From Hoeflea sp. (lineage in GTDB: Bacteria; Pseudomonadota; Alphaproteobacteria; Rhizobiales; Rhizobiaceae), in the NCBI GenBank assembly GCA_019084245.1, contig JAHRFE010000035.1, positions 94,431 to 158,430 of the forward strand: DNA of 64,000 nt, given 5' to 3'. Below the pieces are notes generated by a model. It made no database searches. It was not told the origin of the DNA and saw nothing but the letters and a program-made list of their open reading frames with translations. Position 1 is the first letter of the stretch. The number at the start of each line of letters is the position of its first letter. The translations under genes were made by a program, and so were the position numbers. Shown here one piece after another: positions 54,901-63,019 of this stretch.

Positions 54901-55399
54901 CAAATTGATGGCGATCAAGGATGAGTATGAAGTGGCGCGGCTTTACAGCGACGGCAGCTTCAAGCGCCAGCTTGCCCGGCAGTTCGAGAGTTTCGACAGG
55001 CTGGAATACCATATGGCGCCACCTGCGCTTGGCCGTAAGGACAACGAAGGCCATCCCGTGAAAACATCATTTGGCAGGGGGATGTCTGCGTTTTTCCCGG
55101 TCCTCGCATCGCTCAGGTTTTTGAGGGGAACCCCGCTGGATCTGTTCGGCTACAGCGACGAACGACGCATGGAACGCCATGTTCTTTCAGAATTCATTGG
55201 GGAACTGGGGCAGATGACCGACGTTCTGCGGGCGAAAAATCTGGTTCAGGTCGCAGAATTCCTTTCTTATCCTATGGGCATTAGGGGGTATGGTCATGTG
55301 AAAATAAGAAATAAAGATAGAATATATATAGAAAAAGAAATTATTAAGCAATCTATACTAAATCAAGATAGTATAGGACACGCTGAGGCTGCAGAGTAA
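51920..55399 (+). CDS. Indolepyruvate ferredoxin oxidoreductase, fused IorA-IorB type
   Basis: 1159 residues. Thiamine-pyrophosphate enzyme that oxidatively decarboxylates aryl or other 2-oxoacids to acyl-CoA with ferredoxin. N-terminal TPP/substrate half (TAGFVSGYRGSPLGGLD, QPGLNEELAA), CSGCPHNTSTRVPEG, TPP-binding GGEGAQWVGQAPF, iron-sulphur cysteines in CEGCGDCGVKSNC and SSCNKDFSC, and the gamma half (IGGTGVVTIGAILGMAAHL). GAGGAGG seven bases before the ATG at 51920 decides the start. The last 27 codons lie in very AT-rich DNA unlike the rest. Confidence 0.93.
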   Translation: MTVHDVSLDDKFDLEKERIFVTGSQAVVRMLMMQHERDRRAGLNTAGFVSGYRGSPLGGLDQQISRAARHLAPRNIVFQPGLNEELAATACWGSQQAGLDGTGRYDGVFSLWYGKGPGVDRSGDVFRHANLAGSAQHGGVLALMGDDHTAESSTNAHQTEFNFVDTMIPILNPAGVQEMIDYGLHGFAMSRFAGTWAALKCVKDNVESTASVDAGLDRLKIVLPEFAMPPGGLNIRAHDLDFLGQEIRLHEYKRDAASAYIRANGLNRIIYSGGANAKVGILTVGKNYLDVRQALDDLGIDEARANQIGVRLFKVACPWPFDLADMAEFVDGLDMVIVVEEKRSLLESQLREALYGTARQPVVVGKRDERGDWLFPVKGALDPNDIAVAVGERLLKVIGYSEDIDAKVKRIRQFQSMLASVSDVASRTPYFCSGCPHNTSTRVPEGSIAAAGIGCHFMSLWMDRDTTGFTQMGGEGAQWVGQAPFTTREHIFQNLGDGTYNHSGVLALRFAIAAGTNITYKILYNDAVAMTGGQPHEGSLTADAIARQVRAEGVERIALVSDDPDRYPAGTAWPSAMSVHHRSELDAVQRELREVPGVTVLIYDQTCAAEKRRRRKRGSYPDPDKRVIINELVCEGCGDCGVKSNCVSIQPVETEFGRKRRIDQSSCNKDFSCIEGFCPSFVTVHGGQIRKSDSSVLKSAPDPLEGLPAPAVASLDNGWASIIDGIGGTGVVTIGAILGMAAHLEGKGCGMIDMAGLAQKGGAVFSHVRIARTPGDIHAIRISAGKADLILGCDLVVSGSRKVLTSVREGETAFLVNTSEVMPGDFARNADFSLPTERLRRAIVKAAGVEQASFFDATLAATRLFGNAIAANMFMLGMASQKGALPLTPESVEEAIRLNGQAVAMNIAAFRWGRKAGHDPQSVQALVSDTLPANDTAEQSVADLIDRRADFLRDYQNDAWATRYRETLRPLVEAETLAVGRPGAASAAAARSLFKLMAIKDEYEVARLYSDGSFKRQLARQFESFDRLEYHMAPPALGRKDNEGHPVKTSFGRGMSAFFPVLASLRFLRGTPLDLFGYSDERRMERHVLSEFIGELGQMTDVLRAKNLVQVAEFLSYPMGIRGYGHVKIRNKDRIYIEKEIIKQSILNQDSIGHAEAAE
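55301..55380. other. AT-rich island at the 3' end of the indolepyruvate oxidoreductase gene
   Basis: I count 15 G or C among these 80 bases (19%) in otherwise GC-rich DNA. The frame stays open and encodes a Lys/Ile-rich tail using ATA, AGA, AAA and CTA codons, rare elsewhere in the window. It starts directly after the conserved GYGHVK and ends just before the final residues GHAEAAE. Confidence 0.85.
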
Positions 55400-55404
55400 A
55401 AGAG

Positions 55405-55431
55405 CATCCTTCCCCTTCAAAGGGATGGATG
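55405..55431 (+). terminator. Hairpin after the indolepyruvate oxidoreductase gene
   Basis: CATCCTTCCC (55405-55414) and GGGATGGATG (55422-55431) pair over 10 positions with one mismatch and a 7-base loop, six bases after the stop codon. No T-tract follows. Confidence 0.5.
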
Positions 55432-55558
55432 AATCCCGCAATAAATTATGGGAATGAATCATGATTTGTGAGGGCAGGGGCGCTGCAATCCCTCCGCGAT
55501 AATGTGTTCTTAATTTCCGTTTGCTAGCCTGTCGTCATGAATTCAGGAATCGGTGTTC

Positions 55559-57886
55559 ATGAAAGCGGCTAACAGCACAGCGTTTGCGGATGATGTCCGT
55601 CTTTCTTTCGTAACCTCGCTTTACCAGAAGCGGGGCACGTTGTTTGCGGGCATGATCGCGCATGTGGTTACCACAATTGCTGTGTATATGCGCATAGATG
55701 ATCCGTTTTATCTCTATGCCGCCTTGGCCCTTTTCATCATCTGGAACGGCCGAAATATCGACATGATGGCCTTCGACAGGCTGGACAAGACGAAATTCAA
55801 GCTTGCCGAGACGCTGCACTGGGAAAAACGCTACGTGGCGGGATCGCTGATTGCCGCCTTCGTTCTGGGGACAGTTTGCGGTCATGCTCTAGTCGTGGCG
55901 CAAGATCCGTTTGCGGAACTGGTGACAATCTCGGTGACTCTGGCAACGATGATTTCCGTTGTCGGGCGGAATTTCGGGTCGCGGCTGAATGTTGATATGA
56001 TCATTCTGGCTGCCTGCCTTCCGATCATGGCCGGGCTGATTATGGCGCGCGATCCCTATATGGCGCTGATGGCGGTTCTGCTGCTGCCGCTGTTTTTGAC
56101 CACGCGCTCCATGGCAAATGGCGTTCGGGATTTTCTGTTCAATGCCGTGACCTCCGAACGGAAAGCCTCCGAGATTGCTGACCGGTTTGATACCGCGCTC
56201 AACAACATGTCGCACGGCTTGTTCATGCTAGATGGAGACGGGCGCATCGAAGTGGCCAACCGCAAGGCCCGCGAGTTTTTCAATTTAGATGCGAATGTCG
56301 ACCTCAGCGGCCGGATTCTCAAGGCCGCCTTGAGACTCGGCACCCGCAACGGTGTGATCGCACGGGAGAACTTTGCTCAGATCAACGAGCACCTCGACCG
56401 CCTGATCAGCGGGCGGGAAGACCGCTCGCTTGTGCGCCTCGACAAGAACTCCTGGCTTGAATTCAGTGCGCGCCATCGCGGTGAAAAGGGCGTCGTTCTC
56501 ATTTTCGAAGACGTATCGGCCCGCATTCAGTCAGAGAAGCGTATTCTGCACATGGCGCGCTTTGATAATTTGACAGGCTTGCCAAACCGCTCCTGGTTCA
56601 AGGATGTCGTTGCAGCAAAGATGGCAAAAGCCAGGCCGGACCAGCTGCTGGCGCTTGCGGTTCTGGATATCGATGACTTCAAGCACGTCAACGACACCAT
56701 GGGGCACGTCAGCGGCGACAAACTGCTGAGCGCCATTGCCAACAGGCTACGCTCGCTTTCGCGGCAAAAATTCGTGATTTCGCGTTTCGGCGGCGATGAG
56801 TTCGTTCTGTTTCTTCCAGATGTGGAAGATCTGTCGGATCTGAACCGAACCATGGACCACGTGATTGATACGTTACGCGGCACCTATATGATTGATGGCC
56901 ACAAGCTTTTCATCAGCCTGTCCGGTGGGGCGTCCATGGCGCCGGTGGCGGGGGCGCAGATCGAGGATCTGCACATCCAGGCGGACCTGGCTTTGTACGA
57001 GGCGAAGCGTCGGGACAAGAACCGCTGGACCCTGTTCGAAGAATCGATGAACCAGCTGTATACCGAGCGGCAACGGATGAAGTCCGACCTTCGCGAAGCG
57101 ATCCGCACCAACTCGATGGACCTATTCTATCAGCCGATGTTCAATCCCGAGGGGAAACGGATCGCGGGCGCGGAGGCTTTGTCGCGCTGGAACCATCCGC
57201 AGCTCGGGCCAATCTCGCCGGCTGTCTATATCCCCCTGGCCGAAGAAATGGGAATCATCGGTGATCTGACACGGTGCGTGATTGATAAGGCGGCGCAGGA
57301 ATGCGCCACTTGGCCTGACAACTTGTTTGTCTCCGTCAATCTATCCGCTTTCGACCTTGGAGACCGCGCGATAATTTCGGTGATTTCCGATGCGCTTGAC
57401 AGAAACAACCTGGCGCCGGAGCGGTTGCAACTGGAAATCACCGAGAGCGGCTTGATGAATGACCTGGAAACAGCCCAGGTGATCCTGACGGAACTGAGGG
57501 CCATGGGGCTTTCAATCGCCATTGACGATTTTGGGACCGGCTATTCCAGCCTCAGCTACCTCGATATGCTGCCGCTCAACAAGGTCAAGATCGACCGTTC
57601 CTTCGTCAGCAACGTCACCACTGATATGCGGAAGCTCAAGCTACTGCGCGGGGTCGTCCATCTGGCGCGCGAACTCGGATTGGAAGTCGTGGTTGAGGGG
57701 GTGGAGACCGAAGCCCAGCTGGTGTTGATCCGTGAGAATGATTGCGCCGATCTAATCCAGGGCTTTATTTTTGGAACTCCAATGCCAAAGGGCGCCTTCA
57801 GCGAGCTCGCGACCAAACTGTCCAAGCAGCAGGTCGCCGCGCGGGAACAACTCCAGCTGCCCAACTCGGCAAAATCGGCTCGCTAA
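55559..57886 (+). CDS. Membrane GGDEF-EAL cyclic-di-GMP enzyme
   Basis: 775 residues. Six hydrophobic segments in residues 20-190, a PAS-like region (LNNMSHGLFMLDGDGRIEVA), then GGDEF and EAL domains. The cyclase motif is intact (RFGGDEFVLF), with no RxxD inhibitory site before it. The phosphodiesterase motifs are also intact (GAEALSRWNHP, AIDDFGTGYSSLSYL, KIDRSF, EGVETEAQ), so both activities are possible. I start at ATG 55559; a GTG six bases earlier has better spacing to AGGA. It controls motility or biofilm through c-di-GMP. Confidence 0.93.
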   Translation: MKAANSTAFADDVRLSFVTSLYQKRGTLFAGMIAHVVTTIAVYMRIDDPFYLYAALALFIIWNGRNIDMMAFDRLDKTKFKLAETLHWEKRYVAGSLIAAFVLGTVCGHALVVAQDPFAELVTISVTLATMISVVGRNFGSRLNVDMIILAACLPIMAGLIMARDPYMALMAVLLLPLFLTTRSMANGVRDFLFNAVTSERKASEIADRFDTALNNMSHGLFMLDGDGRIEVANRKAREFFNLDANVDLSGRILKAALRLGTRNGVIARENFAQINEHLDRLISGREDRSLVRLDKNSWLEFSARHRGEKGVVLIFEDVSARIQSEKRILHMARFDNLTGLPNRSWFKDVVAAKMAKARPDQLLALAVLDIDDFKHVNDTMGHVSGDKLLSAIANRLRSLSRQKFVISRFGGDEFVLFLPDVEDLSDLNRTMDHVIDTLRGTYMIDGHKLFISLSGGASMAPVAGAQIEDLHIQADLALYEAKRRDKNRWTLFEESMNQLYTERQRMKSDLREAIRTNSMDLFYQPMFNPEGKRIAGAEALSRWNHPQLGPISPAVYIPLAEEMGIIGDLTRCVIDKAAQECATWPDNLFVSVNLSAFDLGDRAIISVISDALDRNNLAPERLQLEITESGLMNDLETAQVILTELRAMGLSIAIDDFGTGYSSLSYLDMLPLNKVKIDRSFVSNVTTDMRKLKLLRGVVHLARELGLEVVVEGVETEAQLVLIRENDCADLIQGFIFGTPMPKGAFSELATKLSKQQVAAREQLQLPNSAKSAR

Positions 57887-57972
57887 AAACTTCTCCATGA
57901 AAATCAATCGCTGAACTTGAGCGTGAAATGTCCCCGGTATTTTCTGATAGGACTGCTGTTTTCCCTCGACTT

Positions 57973-58049
57973 TTAACGTTTTCGTTAACCATAATAAACA
58001 GTTAATGGGCTCTGTGCATTGCCCTGCGATTGATTAGTAGAAATTTAAC
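57973..58049. promoter_or_regulatory. Cluster of CtrA-like sites before the FeeM-like gene
   Basis: TTAG-N7-TTAAC at 58034-58049 matches the CtrA consensus TTAA-N7-TTAA with one mismatch. TTAACCAT at 57985-57992 is a typical half site, and further TTAA words occur at 57973, 58002 and 58051. The stretch is markedly AT-rich and ends about 40 bases before the ATG at 58091. Confidence 0.42.
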
Positions 58050-58090
58050 GTTAACATTCCCTTGTGTTCAACCACGGGGACTTGTCATCA

Positions 58091-58828
58091 ATGACGGCGG
58101 CGGCAGTAGACAGAGTGTCGGGCTTCAGCGCTGGCGTGATGCGCTTGCTCGAGAGCATCGAATACCGCCGGATCGACAATGCGGACGATCTCGAGGATGT
58201 TGCGCGTATTCGCTACAAGGCCTTCTCGATGGTTGGATTGGCGCCTCAGAACGGTTCGCTGCTGATTGATGAGCTGGATTTCAAGCCGAATGCTCATGTG
58301 ATGGGCATCTTTTTTGATGAGCAACTGGTCTCAACCATCCGTGTGCATCACGTGACCGGCGCGCAGCGCGACAGTGTAGCCGTGGCGCATTTTCCCGATG
58401 TCATGAATCCGCTCCTTGATGCGGGCAAGTCATTCATTGATCCTGTAAGGTTCGCCGCTGATCCAGAGATCATGCGTGAATACCCGGCGTTGCCATATTT
58501 GACTCTCCGAGTTGCAACCATGGCGACTGTGTATTTCGATGTCGACTATTGCCTTTCGGTGATCAAGCCAAACCATCGTGCTTTTTACAAACGGGTTTTT
58601 CAGTCCATTGAGCTCACTCAACCTCGCTATTTTGAGCGCTATAACAGCAATATTGAGCTTCACGCCGCCAATGCGGACGAGCTCAAGAGGACGCTTTTCA
58701 AACGGTTTCCGTTCTTCGACTCGCAGCCCTACGAGCGCAAATTGATGTTTGCACCGCGTGAAACGCTGGGGCAAACGCCGTTGACCATTCTTCCGACGGC
58801 GAGATACGCGCTTCAGCGTTCGAGCTGA
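58091..58828 (+). CDS. FeeM-like N-acyl amino acid synthase / GNAT-fold acyltransferase
   Basis: 245 residues. It resembles the FeeM catalytic core, a GNAT-fold acyltransferase related to LuxI-type signal synthases that joins a fatty acyl chain from acyl carrier protein to an amino acid. Visible landmarks are ARIRYKAFSMVGLAP, MGIFFDEQLVSTIRVHHV and DPVRFAADPEIMREYPALP. I start at ATG 58091 (MTAAAVDRVSGF) with GGGGA upstream, not the GTG at 58064. The upstream region carries CtrA-like sites, and the neighbour makes or breaks c-di-GMP. Product unknown. Confidence 0.72.
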   Translation: MTAAAVDRVSGFSAGVMRLLESIEYRRIDNADDLEDVARIRYKAFSMVGLAPQNGSLLIDELDFKPNAHVMGIFFDEQLVSTIRVHHVTGAQRDSVAVAHFPDVMNPLLDAGKSFIDPVRFAADPEIMREYPALPYLTLRVATMATVYFDVDYCLSVIKPNHRAFYKRVFQSIELTQPRYFERYNSNIELHAANADELKRTLFKRFPFFDSQPYERKLMFAPRETLGQTPLTILPTARYALQRSS

Positions 58829-58961
58829 GTGATGTGATGCTTTTCACGGGGTTTGCGATCATCCGCGCATAAGCGCGGTCATGTTTGCGACAGCTTGTCC
58901 ATTGCACAACGGGGGCGGTTTGTGTAATCCCTCGTTGAATTGTCAATTGGGGAGATACAGC

Positions 58962-59186
58962 ATGGCTGATCAGACGAACGGTCCTGTCGAAACCGGTGCT
59001 GCGATGGATTATTCCGAGCACGACAAAACCTATGCAATGTTTCTTGCCGGAACCAAGTACACCACCATCGTCATCGTCGCGCTGATGATCGCCATGGCGG
59101 TCTACTTCTTTACGGGCGCCGGCGCGATCCTCAGCTTCGTGCTGTTTCTGATCCTCAGCATTGGCGGCAGCATCCTCGCCCGCTGA
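58962..59186 (+). CDS. aa3-type cytochrome c oxidase subunit IV
   Basis: 74 residues. Matches the small bacterial aa3-oxidase subunit IV family: MDYSEHDKTYAMFLAGTKYT before one long or two short membrane segments (about residues 32-72). It packs against the oxidase core and is not catalytic. GGGGAG precedes the ATG by eight bases. It sits directly upstream of pntAA, an arrangement common in Hyphomicrobiales. A small CCGCGC/GCGCGG hairpin at 58863-58878 separates it from the FeeM-like gene. Confidence 0.85.
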   Translation: MADQTNGPVETGAAMDYSEHDKTYAMFLAGTKYTTIVIVALMIAMAVYFFTGAGAILSFVLFLILSIGGSILAR

Positions 59187-59265
59187 TATCCCTGCCACAT
59201 TTCGGGCCGGTTCCTGAATGTCCGCCCCGACCCGTATTATCCGCTTTTCCAGAGGAGGGGCTCTC

Positions 59266-60417
59266 GTGGGCGCCACCGTTTTCGTAGCAAAAGAGTCCGA
59301 TCCGCTAGAATCACGCGTCGCCGCTTCGCCGGAGACCGTGAAGAAGATGACAGCACTCGGGCTGGACGTCATTGTGCAAAAGGGCGCGGGTGAGAGATCC
59401 CGGATCGCCGACGCCGATTTTGAAGCCGCGGGAGCGAAAACCGGAACTGCGGTTGATGCCAAGAAGGCCGACATCGTGTTGCGTGTGCGTCGTCCTTCGA
59501 GTGCAGAGATCAAGTCGCTCAAAACCGGCGCGATCGTGCTCGCACAGATGGACCCCTACGGCAATGAGAAAGCCCTGGCGGAGCTGGCGAAGGCCGGGGT
59601 CACGAGCTTCGCCATGGAACTGATGCCGCGGATCACCCGGGCGCAGTCGATGGATGTGCTGTCATCCCAGGCCAACCTCGCCGGTTATCAGGCCGTTATC
59701 GAGGCCGCGCACGCCTTTGACCGGGCGATGCCGATGATGATGACCGCAGCTGGCACCGTGGCTGCCGCAAAGGTGTTCGTCATGGGCGCGGGTGTCGCCG
59801 GCTTGCAGGCGATCGCCACGGCTCGTCGTCTTGGTGCAGCCGTTTCTGCTACCGATGTGCGCCCTGCCGCCAAGGAGCAAGTGGCCTCGCTTGGCGCCAA
59901 GTTCATTGCGGTTGAAGACGATGAGTTCAAGGCTGCCGAGACATCCGGTGGCTATGCCAAGGAAATGTCGAAGGAATACCAGGCAAAGCAGGCGGCGCTG
60001 GTGGCCGATCACATCGCCAAGCAGGACATCGTCATCACCACCGCGCTTATCCCGGGCCGTCCAGCGCCGAAGCTGATTTCCCGTGACATGCTCAAGAGCA
60101 TGCGCTTGGGGTCGGTAGCTGTAGACCTTGCGGTTGAACGCGGCGGCAATATCGAGGGCTCGAAGCCCGGACAAACAGTGACCGTCGATGGCGTTACCGT
60201 GATAGGCATTCTCAACATGCCCGGTGAAATCGCGGCCAGCGCCTCGCTGCTTTACGCAAAGAATCTTCTCACCTTTCTCGACACCATGATCGACAAGGAA
60301 ACCAAGGCGGTTTCAGTCAAGATGGATGACGAACTGGTCAAAGCAACGGCATTGACCCATGGCGGCGCAGTCATTCATCCTGCGTTTGGCGGCGAACCCA
60401 GCAAGGGAGCAGCGTGA
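59266..60417 (+). CDS. pntAA: NAD(P) transhydrogenase subunit alpha part 1 (NAD-binding)
   Basis: 383 residues from a GTG start at 59266 that follows GAGGAGGGG by a few bases and gives the normal N-terminus [17 protein letters not shown]. The ATG at 59218 lacks a ribosome-binding site and adds 16 atypical residues. Domain I of proton-translocating transhydrogenase: [38 protein letters not shown] and the RQD-loop region. It binds NAD(H). The stop shares a base with the pntAB start. Confidence 0.93.
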   Translation: MGATVFVAKESDPLESRVAASPETVKKMTALGLDVIVQKGAGERSRIADADFEAAGAKTGTAVDAKKADIVLRVRRPSSAEIKSLKTGAIVLAQMDPYGNEKALAELAKAGVTSFAMELMPRITRAQSMDVLSSQANLAGYQAVIEAAHAFDRAMPMMMTAAGTVAAAKVFVMGAGVAGLQAIATARRLGAAVSATDVRPAAKEQVASLGAKFIAVEDDEFKAAETSGGYAKEMSKEYQAKQAALVADHIAKQDIVITTALIPGRPAPKLISRDMLKSMRLGSVAVDLAVERGGNIEGSKPGQTVTVDGVTVIGILNMPGEIAASASLLYAKNLLTFLDTMIDKETKAVSVKMDDELVKATALTHGGAVIHPAFGGEPSKGAA

Positions 60418-60836
60418 TGGCAGGATCCGCACTCGATACCGCTCTTGAAAATCTTGAGCAGGCTGTGGCCGCGGTTCGCGCAGCGGCCGAAAATGCTGGT
60501 CCAGCCGGCGATGGCGTTGCCGCCGCGGTGCATGCCGCAAGCGGCGGGGCGATCGATCCGTTCGTGTTCCGCCTGGCGATTTTCGTGCTGGCGATTTTCG
60601 TCGGCTACTACGTGGTCTGGTCAGTGACACCGGCTTTGCACACGCCCTTGATGGCTGTGACCAACGCCATCTCCTCAGTGATCGTGGTTGGCGCGCTGCT
60701 TGCCGTCGGTGCGTCGCTGTCAGGCTGGGCGACCGGGTTTGGATTTGTTGCGCTGGTGCTTGCTTCGGTCAATATCTTCGGCGGCTTCCTCGTCACCCAG
60801 CGCATGCTGGCCATGTACAAGAAAAAAGAGAAGTGA
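60417..60836 (+). CDS. pntAB: NAD(P) transhydrogenase subunit alpha part 2 (membrane)
   Basis: 139 residues. An Ala-rich N-terminus of about 45 residues precedes three or four membrane helices ([58 protein letters not shown]) and the usual end [12 protein letters not shown]. It forms the proton channel with PntB. Separation from pntAA (TGATG overlap) is the normal split-gene form, not a frameshift. Confidence 0.93.
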   Translation: MAGSALDTALENLEQAVAAVRAAAENAGPAGDGVAAAVHAASGGAIDPFVFRLAIFVLAIFVGYYVVWSVTPALHTPLMAVTNAISSVIVVGALLAVGASLSGWATGFGFVALVLASVNIFGGFLVTQRMLAMYKKKEK

Positions 60837-60846
60837 GGGCCGGCTG

Positions 60847-62244
60847 ATGTCAGAAAATTTTGCCGCATTCGCCTACCTCGTTTCAGGCGTCCTTTTCATC
60901 ATGGCGCTCAGGGGCCTGTCGCACCCGACCACCAGCCGGCAGGGAAACACCTACGGCATGGTCGGCATGGCGATCGCCATTGTTACGACTCTGCTCCTGG
61001 CCAAACCGTCATTTGGCGGTTTCGTGCTGATTATCGCCGGTCTCGCCATTGGCGGGGGCGCTGGCGCCTATATTGCCCGCAAGATCGCCATGACCTCGAT
61101 GCCGCAACTCGTTGCGGGATTTCACAGCCTGGTCGGCCTCGCCGCCGTTCTGGTGGCTGCGGCAGCCCTCTATTCCCCGCACGCGTTCGGCATCGGCGAA
61201 GTGGGTGAGATCCACGCCCAGGCGCTGATCGAGATGTCATTGGGCGTAGCCATCGGCGCGGTCACCTTCACCGGATCGATCATCGCCTTTCTCAAGCTGG
61301 ACGGGCGGATGTCGGGCAAGCCGATCATGCTTCCGATGCGCCATGTCATCAACGCGGGCCTGGCAATCGGTATCGTCGTGCTTGTGGGCGTGCTGGTGGC
61401 AACAGAAAGCTACACCGTCTTCTGGCTGGTCGTCGTGCTGTCGCTGGCGCTTGGGGTCCTGCTCATCGTGCCGATCGGGGGGGCAGACATGCCGGTCGTG
61501 GTGTCCATGCTCAACTCCTATTCTGGTTGGGCTGCGGCGGGCATCGGCTTTACGCTCGGCAATCTCGCGCTGATTATCACCGGCGCGCTGGTCGGCTCAT
61601 CCGGCGCCATCCTGTCCTACATCATGTGCAAGGGGATGAACCGCTCCTTCGTGTCGGTGATCCTCGGCGGCTTTGGCGGGGAAACCACCGCAGTTGCAGA
61701 TGACGGCATCGACCGCTCGGTCAAGCTTGGCTCGGCTGATGACGCCGCCTTCCTGATGGCCAATGCATCCAAGGTCATCATCGTGCCGGGATACGGCATG
61801 GCAGTGGCTCAGGCGCAACATGCCACGCGCGAACTTGCCGACAAGCTCAAAGAACATGGCGTCGAGGTCAAATACGCCATTCATCCGGTTGCGGGCCGCA
61901 TGCCGGGCCACATGAACGTGCTGCTGGCTGAAGCCAATGTGCCCTATGACGAGGTCTTCGAACTCGAGGACATCAACTCCGAATTCGCGCAGGCCGACGT
62001 GGCCTATGTGATCGGGGCCAATGATGTGACCAATCCGGCTGCGCGCGACGACAAATCCTCGCCGATCTACGGCATGCCGATCCTGGATGTCGACAAGGCG
62101 CGGACCTGTCTGTTCGTCAAGCGCTCGCTCGGTTCCGGCTATGCTGGAATCGACAACACGCTGTTCTACAAGGAAGGCACGATGATGCTGCTCGGCGACG
62201 CCAAGAAGATGACCGACGATATCGTCAAGGCCATCGATCACTGA
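60847..62244 (+). CDS. pntB: NAD(P) transhydrogenase subunit beta
   Basis: 465 residues. An N-terminal half of about eight membrane helices starts SENFAAFAYLVSGVLFIMAL; GADMPVVVSMLNSYSGWAAA is the conserved junction. The C-terminal NADP-binding domain has VIIVPGYGMAVAQAQH, HPVAGRMPGHMNVLLAEA and GANDVTNPAAR. It supplies NADPH from NADH using the proton gradient. ATG at 60847 follows GAGGG; the open frame to its left is pntAB in another frame. Confidence 0.95.
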   Translation: MSENFAAFAYLVSGVLFIMALRGLSHPTTSRQGNTYGMVGMAIAIVTTLLLAKPSFGGFVLIIAGLAIGGGAGAYIARKIAMTSMPQLVAGFHSLVGLAAVLVAAAALYSPHAFGIGEVGEIHAQALIEMSLGVAIGAVTFTGSIIAFLKLDGRMSGKPIMLPMRHVINAGLAIGIVVLVGVLVATESYTVFWLVVVLSLALGVLLIVPIGGADMPVVVSMLNSYSGWAAAGIGFTLGNLALIITGALVGSSGAILSYIMCKGMNRSFVSVILGGFGGETTAVADDGIDRSVKLGSADDAAFLMANASKVIIVPGYGMAVAQAQHATRELADKLKEHGVEVKYAIHPVAGRMPGHMNVLLAEANVPYDEVFELEDINSEFAQADVAYVIGANDVTNPAARDDKSSPIYGMPILDVDKARTCLFVKRSLGSGYAGIDNTLFYKEGTMMLLGDAKKMTDDIVKAIDH

Positions 62245-62267
62245 TTGAAGTCCGCTCATGCAACGCA

Positions 62268-62294
62268 ATAAGGCCCGGAAATTCCGGGCCTTAT
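62268..62294. terminator. Bidirectional terminator after pntB
   Basis: ATAAGGCCCGGAA (62268-62280) and its near-complete complement ending CCGGGCCTTAT (to 62294) form a strong palindromic hairpin 24 bases after pntB and 33 bases after the convergent DUF992 gene's stop. Confidence 0.75.
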
Positions 62295-62326
62295 CTGTTA
62301 GATTGCCTTGAGCAGTTTGGTCTGGA

Positions 62327-62827
62327 TCAGTTGGCGGTCGATCGCAGTTCGATTTCGGCAATCCCGACAGCGATGTTCACGCCTTCCTGAGCCTGAACGC
62401 TCAGCGGCTGAAGCGAGAAGGTCTCATCGGATCCGCCAACCAGAAGATTGACGCCTGCACCTGCTACGGCCGATGCCTCGGCGGACACTCCGCGATAATT
62501 ACCAGCAAGCGAGCCGGGCTGATATTCAAAGTCGGTGGTCGGCGCCAGAACGGCCCAGGCGATCACAGTCGTTCCAGTAAATCCAATGTCGATGCCAAAT
62601 TTGTTGATGACGCCGAAATAGGCTTCGCTGGAAGCCTCCGCATTTGCCGGTGTGTATTCACAAGCCAAATCCTTTGAGGAGCCGAAAATAAACCCGGCGC
62701 CGCCTTCGACGACGCATTGAAGCATACCCAGTTCAACGCTGTCTGCCTTGGCAGGTAGGGTTGCCGCGCCAAATGCGACCGTTGCGACGAGGGCAGCGGC
62801 AGCGGAGATTTTTATTGTGTTGATCAT
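62327..62827 (-). CDS. DUF992 secreted protein
   Basis: 166 residues. Signal peptide MINTIKISAAAALVATVAFG and on to PAKA (cleavage near residue 28). The mature start LGMLQCVVEGGAGFIFGSSKDLACEY is the DUF992 hallmark, with two Cys that may form a disulphide. Function is unknown. I start at 62827; the longer frame adds 17 residues before the signal peptide. Confidence 0.85.
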   Translation of the reverse strand: MINTIKISAAAALVATVAFGAATLPAKADSVELGMLQCVVEGGAGFIFGSSKDLACEYTPANAEASSEAYFGVINKFGIDIGFTGTTVIAWAVLAPTTDFEYQPGSLAGNYRGVSAEASAVAGAGVNLLVGGSDETFSLQPLSVQAQEGVNIAVGIAEIELRSTAN

Positions 62828-63019
62828 GATGAACTCGCTTTCGGTTTGGTTCGCCATGACAACTGATCGGAGCGTCAATGGTTCCGTTGTGGCGGGTGTT
62901 CATCGCATATATGATGGATTTACATCTGGAATGGATAATGACAGTGGCGCTACCTCAAACGCACGAAGGCGGCTTTGGACCTCGCGGATGGTGCCGGGGC
63001 GCTTGACGAGTCGCCAGAT

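Noticed and set aside
52199-55054. 951-codon minus-strand open frame
   Set aside because: It is antisense to the clear indolepyruvate oxidoreductase gene; long antisense frames are common in GC-rich DNA and this one shows no recognisable domain.
60414-60420. Frameshift between pntAA and pntAB
   Set aside because: The alpha subunit is naturally split into two genes in many alphaproteobacteria, and pntAB has its own start and full membrane domain.
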